A program made the translations under genes and the position numbers. This document shows positions 34,623 through 42,449 of a stretch of 64,000 nt of DNA, in pieces (position 1 is the first letter of the stretch; each line of letters begins with the position of its first letter). The stretch is from Epilithonimonas zeae. Its GTDB lineage: Bacteria > Bacteroidota > Bacteroidia > Flavobacteriales > Weeksellaceae. The DNA is taken from positions 62,001 to 126,000 of the forward strand of contig NZ_FSRK01000001.1 of assembly GCF_900141765.1 (NCBI RefSeq). Reading direction: 5' to 3'. The notes under the pieces were generated by a model. The model was not told the origin of the DNA. It did not search any database and saw nothing but the letters and a program-made list of their open reading frames with translations.

Positions 34623-35942
34623 ATGAAGCCGAATTTTGTACAGAAAGTCACCAACTGGGGAAATTTTCCAATTGTAGAGAAGGAAATGAAATCGGATGAT
34701 TCTGTTTCGAAAATAAAACAATTTGTAAGAGATAATAATGAAGTTATTGCAAGAGGAAACGGTCGTTGCTACGGCGATGCTTCTCTTGGAGAACATATTT
34801 TCTCTACAAAAAGATTGAATAAATTCATTTCTTTTGACAGACTTAACGGAATCATAGAATGCGAATCTGGCGTTCTTTTGTCAGAAGTTTTAGAGGTTAC
34901 TGTTCCGCAAGGTTATTTCCTTTACGTAACTCCAGGAACCAAATTTGTTTCCGTTGGAGGTGCAATCGCCTCGGATGTTCACGGGAAAAATCATCACGCT
35001 GAAGGTTGCTTTTCTGAATATGTAACGGAGTTCAAATTGATGAATGAAAACTCAGAAGTGATTACTTGTTCTCGTGAGGAAAACTCAGATAAATTTTGGG
35101 CTACAATTGGCGGAATGGGATTGACGGGAATTATTCTGTCGGCCAAATTTAAACTGAAAAATATTGAATCGGCTTATATCAGACAAGAAAGCATCAAAGC
35201 TGAAAATCTGGATGAAGTTTTCAAATTGTTTGATGAAAGTGAGGACTGGACTTACAACGTTGCCTGGATTGATTGTTTCCAAAAAGGAAAAAATCTGGGA
35301 CGTTCCATTTTGATGCGAGGAGAACACGCTTTGAAGGCTGAATTACCATCCAATCTTCAAAAAAAGTCTTTGAAACTAAAAGAAAAATTCAAACCGACAG
35401 TTCCTTTTTATTTTCCGGGATTTGTTTTGAATGCTTTAACGATTAAGATTTTCAATTTCCTTTATTATAACAAGCAAACAAAGAAACAGCTCAATAATTT
35501 TATTGATTACGAAACTTTTTTCTATCCTCTGGATGTCATTAATGATTGGAACAAAATCTATGGAAAAAGTGGATTTATCCAGTACCAAATGGTAATCCCG
35601 AAAGAAAACGGAAAAGAAGGAATGAGACAAATCCTTGATGCTATTGCAAAAAGTGGAAACGGCTCTTTTTTAGCTGTTTTGAAATTGTTTGGGAAAGATA
35701 ATCCATTAGCTTATAATTCCTTTCCAAAAGAGGGTTACACGTTGGCTTTAGATTTTAAAGTCAACAAAGGACTTAAAAAACTGGTTGACCAACTGGATAC
35801 GATCGTGGAAAATTTTGGAGGAAGAATTTACTTAACAAAAGACAGTATGAGCAGATCTTCTTTGACCAATTATCTTCAAAACGTCAATTCGTCCAAGTTT
35901 GTATCACTCCAACATAAAAGAATATTGAGCGGAGGTAATTAA
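34623..35942 (+). CDS. DprE1-like FAD oxidoreductase
   Basis: DprE1 oxidises the 2' hydroxyl of polyprenylphosphoryl ribose, the first half of the ribose-to-arabinose epimerisation. The 439-residue protein has an FAD-binding domain (ARGNGRCYGDASLG near residue 42, SVGGAIASDVHGKNHH near 117) and the ALO-type C-terminal domain with K406 in LTKDS, equivalent to the catalytic Lys of mycobacterial DprE1. The position of the benzothiazinone-target Cys is A375 (TLALDF). The stop codon overlaps the first bases of the inserted GxxExxY cassette, and the last few residues (LSGGN) differ from the normal family end. Confidence 0.9.
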   Translation: MKPNFVQKVTNWGNFPIVEKEMKSDDSVSKIKQFVRDNNEVIARGNGRCYGDASLGEHIFSTKRLNKFISFDRLNGIIECESGVLLSEVLEVTVPQGYFLYVTPGTKFVSVGGAIASDVHGKNHHAEGCFSEYVTEFKLMNENSEVITCSREENSDKFWATIGGMGLTGIILSAKFKLKNIESAYIRQESIKAENLDEVFKLFDESEDWTYNVAWIDCFQKGKNLGRSILMRGEHALKAELPSNLQKKSLKLKEKFKPTVPFYFPGFVLNALTIKIFNFLYYNKQTKKQLNNFIDYETFFYPLDVINDWNKIYGKSGFIQYQMVIPKENGKEGMRQILDAIAKSGNGSFLAVLKLFGKDNPLAYNSFPKEGYTLALDFKVNKGLKKLVDQLDTIVENFGGRIYLTKDSMSRSSLTNYLQNVNSSKFVSLQHKRILSGGN

Positions 35943-36016
35943 ACGCAAGTTGTGCAAAGATTATTTTTTATTGAAAATAATTGATTCGCAAAGAAGCTTC
36001 GCTCATCAAAATAAAA
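35939..36016 (+). repeat. Left inverted arm of the GxxExxY cassette
   Basis: Outer 14 bp and inner 34 bp pair with the right arm in inverted orientation with one mismatch. The first TTAA contains the TAA stop of the DprE1-like gene. Confidence 0.8.
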
Positions 36017-36023
36017 ACACAAA

Positions 36024-36404
36024 ATGACTGAAAATGAAATTTCCAAAATTATTTTTGATTCGGGGCTGAAAATTCATAGAAAATTAGGAACAGGGCTTTA
36101 TGAAAGAGTTTATGAAGAATGTCTCTATTATGAATTAATGAAATCTGGATTAAAAGTTGAACGGCAAAAAAGCTTGTCAATACAATATGAAGATTTATTG
36201 ATTCAAGATGCTTTTAGAGTAGATTTGTTGATTGAAAATAAAGTCGTCATCGAGTTAAAATCAGCAACAGAATCAGGTCAACATATATTTGAAGCACAAA
36301 CGTTGAATTATTTAAGGTTAGGAAAATATAAATTAGGAATGATTATCAATTTTAATCTTCCTTATTTCAAAAATGGAGTAAAACGAATTGTAAATGGTTT
36401 GTAA
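36024..36404 (+). CDS. GxxExxY protein, predicted PD-(D/E)XK nuclease fold
   Basis: The 126-residue protein carries the family-naming motif at residues 24-30 (GLYERVY) after IHRKLG, and a nuclease-like core with D67 (FRVDLLI), then E77 and K79 (VIELKS), plus the QTLNYLRLGKYKLGMIINFN segment. The family is widespread in Bacteroidota and is predicted to share the PD-(D/E)XK nuclease fold; no function is firmly established to my knowledge. The gene is complete, starts 8 bp after the left arm and ends 14 bp before the right arm, so it is the only cargo of the cassette. Confidence 0.9.
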   Translation: MTENEISKIIFDSGLKIHRKLGTGLYERVYEECLYYELMKSGLKVERQKSLSIQYEDLLIQDAFRVDLLIENKVVIELKSATESGQHIFEAQTLNYLRLGKYKLGMIINFNLPYFKNGVKRIVNGL

Positions 36405-36418
36405 AAACTGAAACAATA

Positions 36419-36496
36419 TTTTATTTTGATGAGCGAAGCGTCTTTGCGAATCATAAAGCATAATAAAAACTAAAACTTAGCGCAACTTGCGTTTAA
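36419..36496 (-). repeat. Right inverted arm of the GxxExxY cassette
   Basis: Reverse complement of the left arm. It ends GCGTTTAA 4 bp before the ATG of the DprE2-like gene, so it provides nearly the whole leader of that gene. The inner part is also found alone at 29747. Confidence 0.8.
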
Positions 36497-36500
36497 TAAA

Positions 36501-37226
36501 ATGATAGTATTAGGTTCCAATTCTGAAGTTGCGCAGGCATTCGTAGAAGAATGCTTAGCTAAAGGCGAAAAATTTCCCAAGATTTATCTGTTAAGTTCAA
36601 ATCCTGAAACGACAGAGAAATTCGCTGGTCATCTTCAGGTTAAGTTTCTTCAGAATTCCGAAATTATTCCTTTGGATCTGATGAATGAGATTGATTATAA
36701 GGCTTTGGAAAACATCAATTCGGATTTTTTATTTTGTGCCTCCGGTTATCTTGGTTTAGGAACAGAAGAAGGACTTTATGATGATGAAAATACAGCGCAG
36801 ATTATTGATGTCAATTACGCAAAATTAGTTCCTGTACTCAATTTCTTCGCCAAAAAAATGGAATCCAAAAGAAGCGGAACAATGATAGTTCTTTCTTCGG
36901 TTGCAGGCGAAAGAGGAAGACAAAGTAATTTTATTTACGGAAGTGCAAAAGCAGCTTTAACAGCTTATCTTAGTGGGCTAAGAAATTATCTTTTCGACAA
37001 GAAAGTTCATGTTCTGACGGTTAAACCAGGTTTTATGGATACCAAAATGACAGAAGGTTTACCTCTTAATCCAGCTTTGACAGCAACGCCTAAAAAAGCA
37101 GCAGCAGGAATTTATAAAGCTTATAAAAATAAAAAAGATGTTGCCTACGTTTTACCAATTTGGGCAATCATTATGATGATCATCAGAAATATTCCTGAAT
37201 TTATTTTTAAAAAACTGGAGCTTTAA
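36501..37226 (+). CDS. DprE2-like short-chain dehydrogenase
   Basis: DprE2 reduces the 2'-keto intermediate to polyprenylphosphoryl arabinose with NADH. The 241-residue SDR protein has the cofactor segment VLGSNSEVAQAF near residues 3-14, and the catalytic S133, Y146 and K150 in SSVAG and YGSAK. The C-terminus is hydrophobic and ends in FKKLEL, suggesting membrane association as in the mycobacterial enzyme. The start codon lies 4 bp after the inserted cassette, so its translation initiation region is now made of element DNA. Confidence 0.87.
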   Translation: MIVLGSNSEVAQAFVEECLAKGEKFPKIYLLSSNPETTEKFAGHLQVKFLQNSEIIPLDLMNEIDYKALENINSDFLFCASGYLGLGTEEGLYDDENTAQIIDVNYAKLVPVLNFFAKKMESKRSGTMIVLSSVAGERGRQSNFIYGSAKAALTAYLSGLRNYLFDKKVHVLTVKPGFMDTKMTEGLPLNPALTATPKKAAAGIYKAYKNKKDVAYVLPIWAIIMMIIRNIPEFIFKKLEL

Positions 37227-37299
37227 TTTAGGTTTAAGGTAATAGGATTTAGATATTTATCTGGCTATGACCTAAAAGCTAAACCCGAAAACCTAACAA

Positions 37300-37887
37300 A
37301 TGAAAAAATTATACTTATTCGACTTTGACGGAACTTTAACTTACAAAGACACGATGTTTATGTTTTTGAAGTTTTATGACCCTGCAAAATATTCGGTTCA
37401 GTTCTTGAAGCACGTTCCTCTTTTTATTTTGTTAAAATTGAAGCTAGCGGATGCAGAATCTGTGAAGAAAAGTTTGATTGCATCAATTCTAAAAGGTAAA
37501 TCGAGACATCAAATCGAAAAAAAAGCACAACAGTTTTTCGAAGAAAATTTTCCGAGTTTGTTCAGAGAAAACGCTTTGGATTTCATTAATAATATTGATA
37601 GCACTCATACAGAATCTTATATTGTTTCAGCATCTTTGGACATTTGGGTAAAACCATTTGCTGACAAATTCAATATGAAATTACTTTCTACTCAAGCAGA
37701 ATTCAAAGAAGATATTTTTACAGGAAAATTCGTTGGTAAAAACTGTAATAAAGAAGAGAAAGTCAACCGAATTAAACTTGAAATTGGCGATAAGAAATTC
37801 GATAAAATAATAGCTTTTGGAGATACTTCTGGAGACAAAGCGATGTTCAAATTTGCAAATGAATCTCATTACCGATTTTTTCACTAA
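37300..37887 (+). CDS. HAD-family phosphatase
   Basis: The 195-residue HAD-IB protein has the nucleophile motif DFDGTLT (D8, D10) and a late AFGDTSGDKAMF motif, which is typical of phosphoserine-phosphatase-like members. Its position right after the DprE2-like gene suggests it removes the 5-phosphate from polyprenylphosphoryl 5-phosphoribose, the missing step between the UbiA-type and DprE1-like enzymes. That role is inference from context. No membrane segment is clear. Confidence 0.85.
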   Translation: MKKLYLFDFDGTLTYKDTMFMFLKFYDPAKYSVQFLKHVPLFILLKLKLADAESVKKSLIASILKGKSRHQIEKKAQQFFEENFPSLFRENALDFINNIDSTHTESYIVSASLDIWVKPFADKFNMKLLSTQAEFKEDIFTGKFVGKNCNKEEKVNRIKLEIGDKKFDKIIAFGDTSGDKAMFKFANESHYRFFH

Positions 37888-37937
37888 TTTAGTGCTTTAA
37901 TTTTTCGGCCTTTTTTGTGGCTTCTAATCGTATAAAA

Positions 37938-39110
37938 ATGGAAAGAATTTATCTGGATAACGCAGCAACTACGCCTCTCGATGATGAGGTGATAGACTGT
38001 ATGGTGAATGTTTTAAAATTCAATTATGGCAATCCGTCATCAACGCACAGTTTGGGACAGGAGGCCAAGACCATTTTGGAGGAAGTAAGGCGAAAGATTG
38101 CAGATTCTTTGAGAGTAACTCCGGGCGAAATCGTTTTCACATCTTGTGGAACCGAATCCAACAATATGATTATCAAATCTGCGGTTAATTATCTTGGTGT
38201 AGAAAGAATAATCACTTCTGCTTTGGAACACAAATGTGTAGCTGAAACTTGCCTTGAAATGAAGAAATTGAAAGGTGTAGAATTGGTTTATCTAAGACCG
38301 GACTCCAACGGTGATTTCGATTTGAAGAAATTAGAAGAAGTTCTAAAGTCCTCAGACAAAAAGACTTTAGTGACATTGATGCACGCCAACAACGAGATCG
38401 GGAATATTCTTGATATCGAGAAAGTGGCAAACCTTTGTAAAGAAAATAATACACTTTTCCATTCGGACACGGTTCAGACAATGGCGCATTTGGATTTAGA
38501 TTTTTCTAAAATTCCGGTTGATTTTGCATCTTGCAGTGCGCACAAGTTTCACGGGCCAAAAGGCTCTGGATTTGCTTTCGTAAGAAAATCTTCAGGTTTG
38601 AAGGGGATTATCACAGGTGGACCACAGGAAAGAAGCTTGAGAGCTGGAACTGAAAACGTGACAGGAATTGCAGGTTTGGGGAAAGCTTGGGAGATTTCCC
38701 AGGATAAAATGGAAGATTACAAGAATCATATTCAAGAGATTAAGAACTATACAATCCAACAATTAAAAGAAAGGATTGCAGGAGTAAAATTCAATGGAAG
38801 AAGTGCAGATGAAAGCAGTTTATATACAGTTCTGAATCTTTTGCTTCCTTATAAAAATCCTTTGATTGGACTACAATTGGATATGAAAGGAATTGCCATT
38901 TCGCAAGGAAGTGCTTGTAGTTCGGGCGCAGCAAAACCATCAATGGTCTTGATGTCTGTTTTATCAGAAGATGATTTAGAAAATTCGACTCCGGTAAGAG
39001 TTTCATTCAGTCACTTTACGAAAAAGTCTGAAATTGATGCTTTTATAAATGCATTAGAGGAAATAGGGCAGCAATTTGTTATAGAAAAAGCTGATAGTTT
39101 ACATAGATAA
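37938..39110 (+). CDS. Cysteine desulfurase
   Basis: This PLP enzyme takes sulfur from cysteine for Fe-S clusters or thiolation. Starting at 37938 gives 390 residues beginning MERIYLDNAATTPLD; a GTG at 37917 would add seven residues with no support. The PLP lysine is K203 (SAHKFHGPKG) and the sulfur-carrying C327 lies in QGSACSSG. The sequence fits the NifS/IscS class (with HxDxxQ near 180). No iscU or other Fe-S genes are next to it, so it may supply tRNA thiolation or a separate pathway. Confidence 0.93.
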   Translation: MERIYLDNAATTPLDDEVIDCMVNVLKFNYGNPSSTHSLGQEAKTILEEVRRKIADSLRVTPGEIVFTSCGTESNNMIIKSAVNYLGVERIITSALEHKCVAETCLEMKKLKGVELVYLRPDSNGDFDLKKLEEVLKSSDKKTLVTLMHANNEIGNILDIEKVANLCKENNTLFHSDTVQTMAHLDLDFSKIPVDFASCSAHKFHGPKGSGFAFVRKSSGLKGIITGGPQERSLRAGTENVTGIAGLGKAWEISQDKMEDYKNHIQEIKNYTIQQLKERIAGVKFNGRSADESSLYTVLNLLLPYKNPLIGLQLDMKGIAISQGSACSSGAAKPSMVLMSVLSEDDLENSTPVRVSFSHFTKKSEIDAFINALEEIGQQFVIEKADSLHR

Positions 39111-39176
39111 CCAACAGAAGAAACAAACTTAAAATTTTGTAATTTTGTTTAATAAAACAATAAAGAAAAAGAAATC

Positions 39177-39494
39177 ATGGCAGTAGAAATTACAGATCAA
39201 TCCTTTCAGGAAACAGTATTGAATTCAGATAAACCAGTTTTAGTTGACTTTTGGGCAGCTTGGTGCGGACCTTGTAGAATGCTTGGACCAATCATCGAAG
39301 AAGTAGCAACTGACTTTGAAGGCAAAGCGTTGGTAGGTAAAGTAGATGTTGATAATAATCAGCAGATTTCTGTGGATTATGGAATCAGAAATATTCCTAC
39401 CGTTTTAATTTTCAAAAACGGAGAAGTTGTAGATAAAATCGTAGGTGTTGCACCAAAAGAAGTGATCGCTGAGAAGCTGAATGCTTTCTTGTAA
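39177..39494 (+). CDS. trxA: Thioredoxin
   Basis: The 105-residue cytoplasmic protein is a single-domain thioredoxin with the active site WCGPC (C30, C33), a DFWAAW lead-in and the cis-proline segment IPTVLIF near 77. It reduces disulfides in ribonucleotide reductase and other proteins. No signal peptide. A -7-like TAATTTTG (39140-39147) lies about 30 nt upstream and a good terminator follows. Confidence 0.97.
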   Translation: MAVEITDQSFQETVLNSDKPVLVDFWAAWCGPCRMLGPIIEEVATDFEGKALVGKVDVDNNQQISVDYGIRNIPTVLIFKNGEVVDKIVGVAPKEVIAEKLNAFL

Positions 39495-39516
39495 GAAATT
39501 AATATAATTGAAAATG

Positions 39517-39549
39517 AATGCTTTTCTAATTGAGAAGCATTTTTTTTTG
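39517..39549 (+). terminator. Terminator of trxA
   Basis: AATGCTT (39517-39523) pairs with AAGCATT (39535-39541), extended inside by a wobble and two further pairs, followed by a long T run. Confidence 0.82.
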
Positions 39550-39556
39550 AAATTAA

Positions 39557-39587
39557 TTTGCAGATGTAGATTATTGTTGTATTTTTG
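39557..39587 (+). promoter_or_regulatory. Promoter of the tRNA-Asp pair
   Basis: TTTG (39557-39560), 19 bp, then TATTTTTG (39580-39587). Both boxes and the spacing match the Bacteroidota consensus. The transcript would begin about 35 nt before the first tRNA. Confidence 0.75.
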
Positions 39588-39630
39588 CAACCACAATAAC
39601 AAAGGGTACTAATCCTGAGTTATGGCAAGA

Positions 39631-39704
39631 GATCCGGTAGTTCAGCTGGTTAGAATGCCGCCCTGTCACGGCGGAGGTCGCGGGTTCGAGTCCCGTCCGG
39701 ATCG
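39631..39704 (+). tRNA. tRNA-Asp (GTC)
   Basis: A full 74-nt cloverleaf: acceptor GATCCGG pairs with CCGGATC, discriminator G, anticodon GTC at 39665-39667 in a 5-bp stem, and the T arm contains GGTTCGAGTCC. CCA is not encoded. Confidence 0.97.
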
Positions 39705-39736
39705 CAAAAAGTTTATCAATTACTTTTCAAAAAATT

Positions 39737-39810
39737 GATCCGGTAGTTCAGCTGGTTAGAATGCCGCCCTGTCACGGCGGAGGTCGCGGGTTCGAGTCCC
39801 GTCCGGATCG
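39737..39810 (+). tRNA. tRNA-Asp (GTC), identical second copy
   Basis: The 74 bases are identical to the first copy, 32 bp downstream, with the anticodon at 39771-39773. The two are probably transcribed together from the promoter at 39557. Confidence 0.97.
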
Positions 39811-39833
39811 CAACTACGATATCAAAGTAGTAC

Positions 39834-39873
39834 AAAATGCTTTAAAACATATGTTTTAAAGCATTTTTTGTTT
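39834..39873 (+). terminator. Terminator of the tRNA-Asp transcript
   Basis: A perfect 17-bp palindrome arm (39834-39850 with 39851-39867) ends in a T run. Confidence 0.85.
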
Positions 39874-39920
39874 TATGGTAATGGTTCAGATATGGAGGCG
39901 TTAATTTACTTTAAATTATT

Positions 39921-40158
39921 ATGAATAAACGCCGGAATCAATATGTTCAAGTTAATTACAGTTACTGTATCAAGACAGGAATAACATCACAAAAAAAGCT
40001 GCGCTATCAAAGCAAAAATGCAACAAGAAGTTCATTGGAACTATTTTTTTAATGCATATCATAAGGGGCCCAATCATAATATTCAACAACTGATAAAAGA
40101 AGGAGTTGGTATTAACGGTATTATCAGATTACTTGATGTCAGCAAGACATCATTATGA
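39921..40158 (+). pseudogene. IS1-like transposase remnant
   Basis: From the ATG at 39921, the first frame gives KTGITSQKKLRYQSKNAT and then stops at 40050-40052. The next frame from 40051 continues NAYHKG, NHNIQQLIKEGVGI and IIRLLDVSKTSL to a TGA at 40156. Together these resemble the InsA-like start of IS1-family transposases (KTGK-x-x-KQRYQCK, then LLKEGVGIRSIARLL). The zinc-finger cysteines are mostly lost and the catalytic part is absent. I see no terminal inverted repeats. Confidence 0.6.
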
Positions 40159-40305
40159 GAGATGGAGAAAATCTGATTTTAAGCCGTACAAAAAAATGTG
40201 ATTTTCTTAATTTGTTTAAGAGAATCTGAATGAAATGTTTCCAATCAGTGACAAAAAAATAACCATTAATTAAATACGTGAAATTTGAATACTTAAAAAC
40301 GCAAG

Positions 40306-40338
40306 CAAGATATTTTAATTGTGTATTAAAATATCTTG
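40306..40338. repeat. Isolated 14-bp perfect hairpin
   Basis: CAAGATATTTTAAT (40306-40319) and its exact reverse complement (40325-40338) flank TGTGT. No T run follows on either strand, so it is not a standard terminator. It may be a remnant of a mobile element end. Confidence 0.5.
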
Positions 40339-40503
40339 TTACCAAAAATTATAATCACAAACTAGCAAAATTAAACACCTAAGAAAGAATACGATGGAAG
40401 AATACACCGTAGCTGCAAAATTAAAATGGATATGATAAAACTCAAAATATATTAGTGCCAGTTTTTTTATTTCGTGCTTAATTTTCTAAATATTCTTTGA
40501 CGA

Positions 40504-41351
40504 ATGTCACCCAATCCTTTCTTCTCTTTATTAATTCATTTATCTATCAATGCACAAATAGCTCCTGAGTTATATCACGTAAATGATAGGCAGGTTATCT
40601 AGGATATTATCTGAAAGACGGAACCGATGTTGTAAAACCTCAATTTTGCTCGGCTTCTTACAATACAGACGGTTATTATATGGTATCAAAAGCTGAACAT
40701 AAATTTGACGAATATGGAAGAAGAGATGAAAATCACATTCCGGGTACAGAAAAGTTCGGATTGCTGGATAGTAAAGGCCACTTCATCATCGATTTCAACA
40801 ATGATTATGATGGAATTGGTGTAAAAGACAGTGTGATTTACGTAATAAAAAATGATTTGTACGGAACGGTAAATGACAAAAATGAAATTGTAATTCCCAT
40901 TGAATTTAAAATATTAGAAATCGAAAATAAAAATAGGATACGAGCCGAAAAAGGTGGAAAATACGGAATCATTAACCATTTAAACAAAATTGTCATTCCT
41001 TTCCAATATGATTTTATAGGTTCAACTATCTCTGATGGAAAAGGATTTTTAGCAATTTTTCAAATTAAAAACAAGACAGGCGTCATCAATCAAGACAATC
41101 AAATCATCGTTCCTCTGACAAAATATTCTTTGATGGATTTGTACAGAACGGTTATTGTCGCTTCAAATGATGAAAAATTTGGTGTGCTTGATTACAAACT
41201 CAATCCAATTCTGCCTTTTGAATTTGAAAGAATTTATGTGGAAGAAAATGAAATTAATGCCTACAAAGATGAATACCGATATGTTTATAGTTTAAATGGT
41301 AAAATCATCAAAAAAGAAAATATTTCAGAAGGAGTGAAAACGGTTAATTAA
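40504..41351 (+). pseudogene. Frameshifted secreted WG-repeat protein
   Basis: An ATG at 40504 opens a short frame with a signal-peptide-like start ending INAQIAPELYH, which stops at 40602. A second frame is open from 40590 to 41351 and reads YYLKDGTDVVKPQF, then five WG/YG repeats such as FGLLDSKGHFI, YGTVNDKNEIVIP, YGIINHLNKIVIP, TGVINQDNQIIVP and FGVLDYKLNPILP. One frameshift near 40590 would join them. The first ATG in the second frame is at 40680, but a start there would lack the signal peptide. Sequencing error is possible. Confidence 0.7.
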
Positions 41352-41436
41352 AAATATTGAACATTTTCGAATGCTGTTCTCGGAACTTGGGTCTATGGAT
41401 ATTTCAGAGAAAAATTGCCACATTAAAATTTAAATA

Positions 41437-41474
41437 AAAAGAAAACTGTAGTTTGGATTACAGTCTTCTTTTTA
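41437..41474. terminator. Bidirectional terminator
   Basis: AGAAaACTGTA (41440-41450) pairs with TACAGTcTTCT (41459-41469) with one mismatch, A-rich before and T-rich after. It lies between the WG gene and the convergent VIT-type gene. Confidence 0.7.
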
Positions 41475-41495
41475 TTTATTATTATTAATTAATCG

Positions 41496-42191
41496 TTATG
41501 CTACCGAAACCCCGAAAAGATGCCCGATCAAGGCGGTAATTCCCATTGCAACTGTTCCCCAGAAACAGATTCTCAGAATGGCAATTCCAATTTTTGAACC
41601 GCCTGTTTTTGCTGAAATAGCTCCTAAGATCATTAGAAAAATAATTGAAAATCCATACTGAAAATAAACCATTTCCTTTATCGGAGCTAAAAGTGATACT
41701 GCAAAAGGCAATATTGCTCCCAAAGCAAACGAACCGAATGATGCAAATGCAGCTTGTAAAGGTTTTGCCTGAGTTATCTCATTGATGCCTAATTCATCGT
41801 GAGCGTGTGCTGCCAAAGCATCGTGATTCGTCAGTTCGGTTGCAACCTTCAAAGCGGTTTCTTTACTTACGCCGCGCCTCTCATAGATTTTGGCCAATTC
41901 TCTCAGTTCTACTTCGGGTATTTCTTCAAGTTCGCGTTTTTCCCTTAAAAGATCAGCTTTTTCTGTGTCTTCCTGCGAACTTACCGACACATATTCTCCG
42001 GCAGCCATAGACATCGCTCCTGCAATCATTCCTGCCAATGCAGCGAGAATAATGGTATTTCTATCGGGATTGGCCGCAGCAACACCAATAACAATACTCG
42101 TTGTAGATAATAATCCGTCGTTCGCACCCAAAACTGCAGCACGAAGCCATCCGACCCTATTCACATAATGTTTTTCCAGTTGATGATGCAT
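41496..42191 (-). CDS. VIT1/CCC1-family transporter
   Basis: The 231-residue protein starts MHHQLEKHYVNRVGWLRAAVLGANDGLLSTTS, the family signature, and has five membrane helices with a charged cytoplasmic loop (about residues 75-135) rich in Glu. Relatives (yeast Ccc1, plant VIT1) move iron or manganese, and the Glu-rich loop can bind metal. Here an inner-membrane role in iron or manganese efflux is inferred. It is divergent from the Crp/Fnr-type regulator, with a 258-bp AT-rich gap. Confidence 0.9.
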   Translation of the reverse strand: MHHQLEKHYVNRVGWLRAAVLGANDGLLSTTSIVIGVAAANPDRNTIILAALAGMIAGAMSMAAGEYVSVSSQEDTEKADLLREKRELEEIPEVELRELAKIYERRGVSKETALKVATELTNHDALAAHAHDELGINEITQAKPLQAAFASFGSFALGAILPFAVSLLAPIKEMVYFQYGFSIIFLMILGAISAKTGGSKIGIAILRICFWGTVAMGITALIGHLFGVSVA

Positions 42192-42449
42192 AGTTTTTTA
42201 GATTTAATAAAATTTTGATTTTATTTGAATCATTAAATTTAATGAAATAATGCCAGACCTCATTCCGATAGATTTCGTGTAATGATCATACTGGATTTCC
42301 AACAATATATCTTTCCTTTGATAATCTTTAATTAGCAAAGAACAAAAAAGTATTAAATTAGCTTCTCAAACATTAGAAGAATTAATTTTCAGGATGCCTT
42401 AATATCCTCAAAGAATACAAAAAAGACATCTAATTTCATTAATGTTATT

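Larger units (their letters stand above)
35939..36496 (+). mobile_element. GxxExxY cassette with 78-bp inverted arms
   Basis: The element begins TTAAACGCAAGTTG (35939-35952) and ends with the exact reverse complement (36483-36496). Each arm is 78 bp. The inner 34 bp match at 33 positions, the outer 14 bp are identical, and the middle 30 bp diverge, about 79% overall. Between the arms lies one ORF with very little extra DNA. The trinucleotide TAA borders both sides (35936-35938 and 36497-36499), a possible target duplication, but too short to be sure in AT-rich DNA. It separates two genes that belong in one pathway. Confidence 0.75.
39874..40503. other. Gene-poor decayed segment
   Basis: This 630-bp stretch after the tRNAs has no intact gene. 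It contains the IS1-like remnant, a strong isolated hairpin, and further AT-rich DNA that I cannot assign, before the start of the broken WG-repeat gene. Confidence 0.6.

Noticed and set aside
39631-39810. Two tandem identical 74-bp units considered as a CRISPR-like repeat
   Set aside because: They fold as complete tRNA-Asp genes, and there are only two copies.
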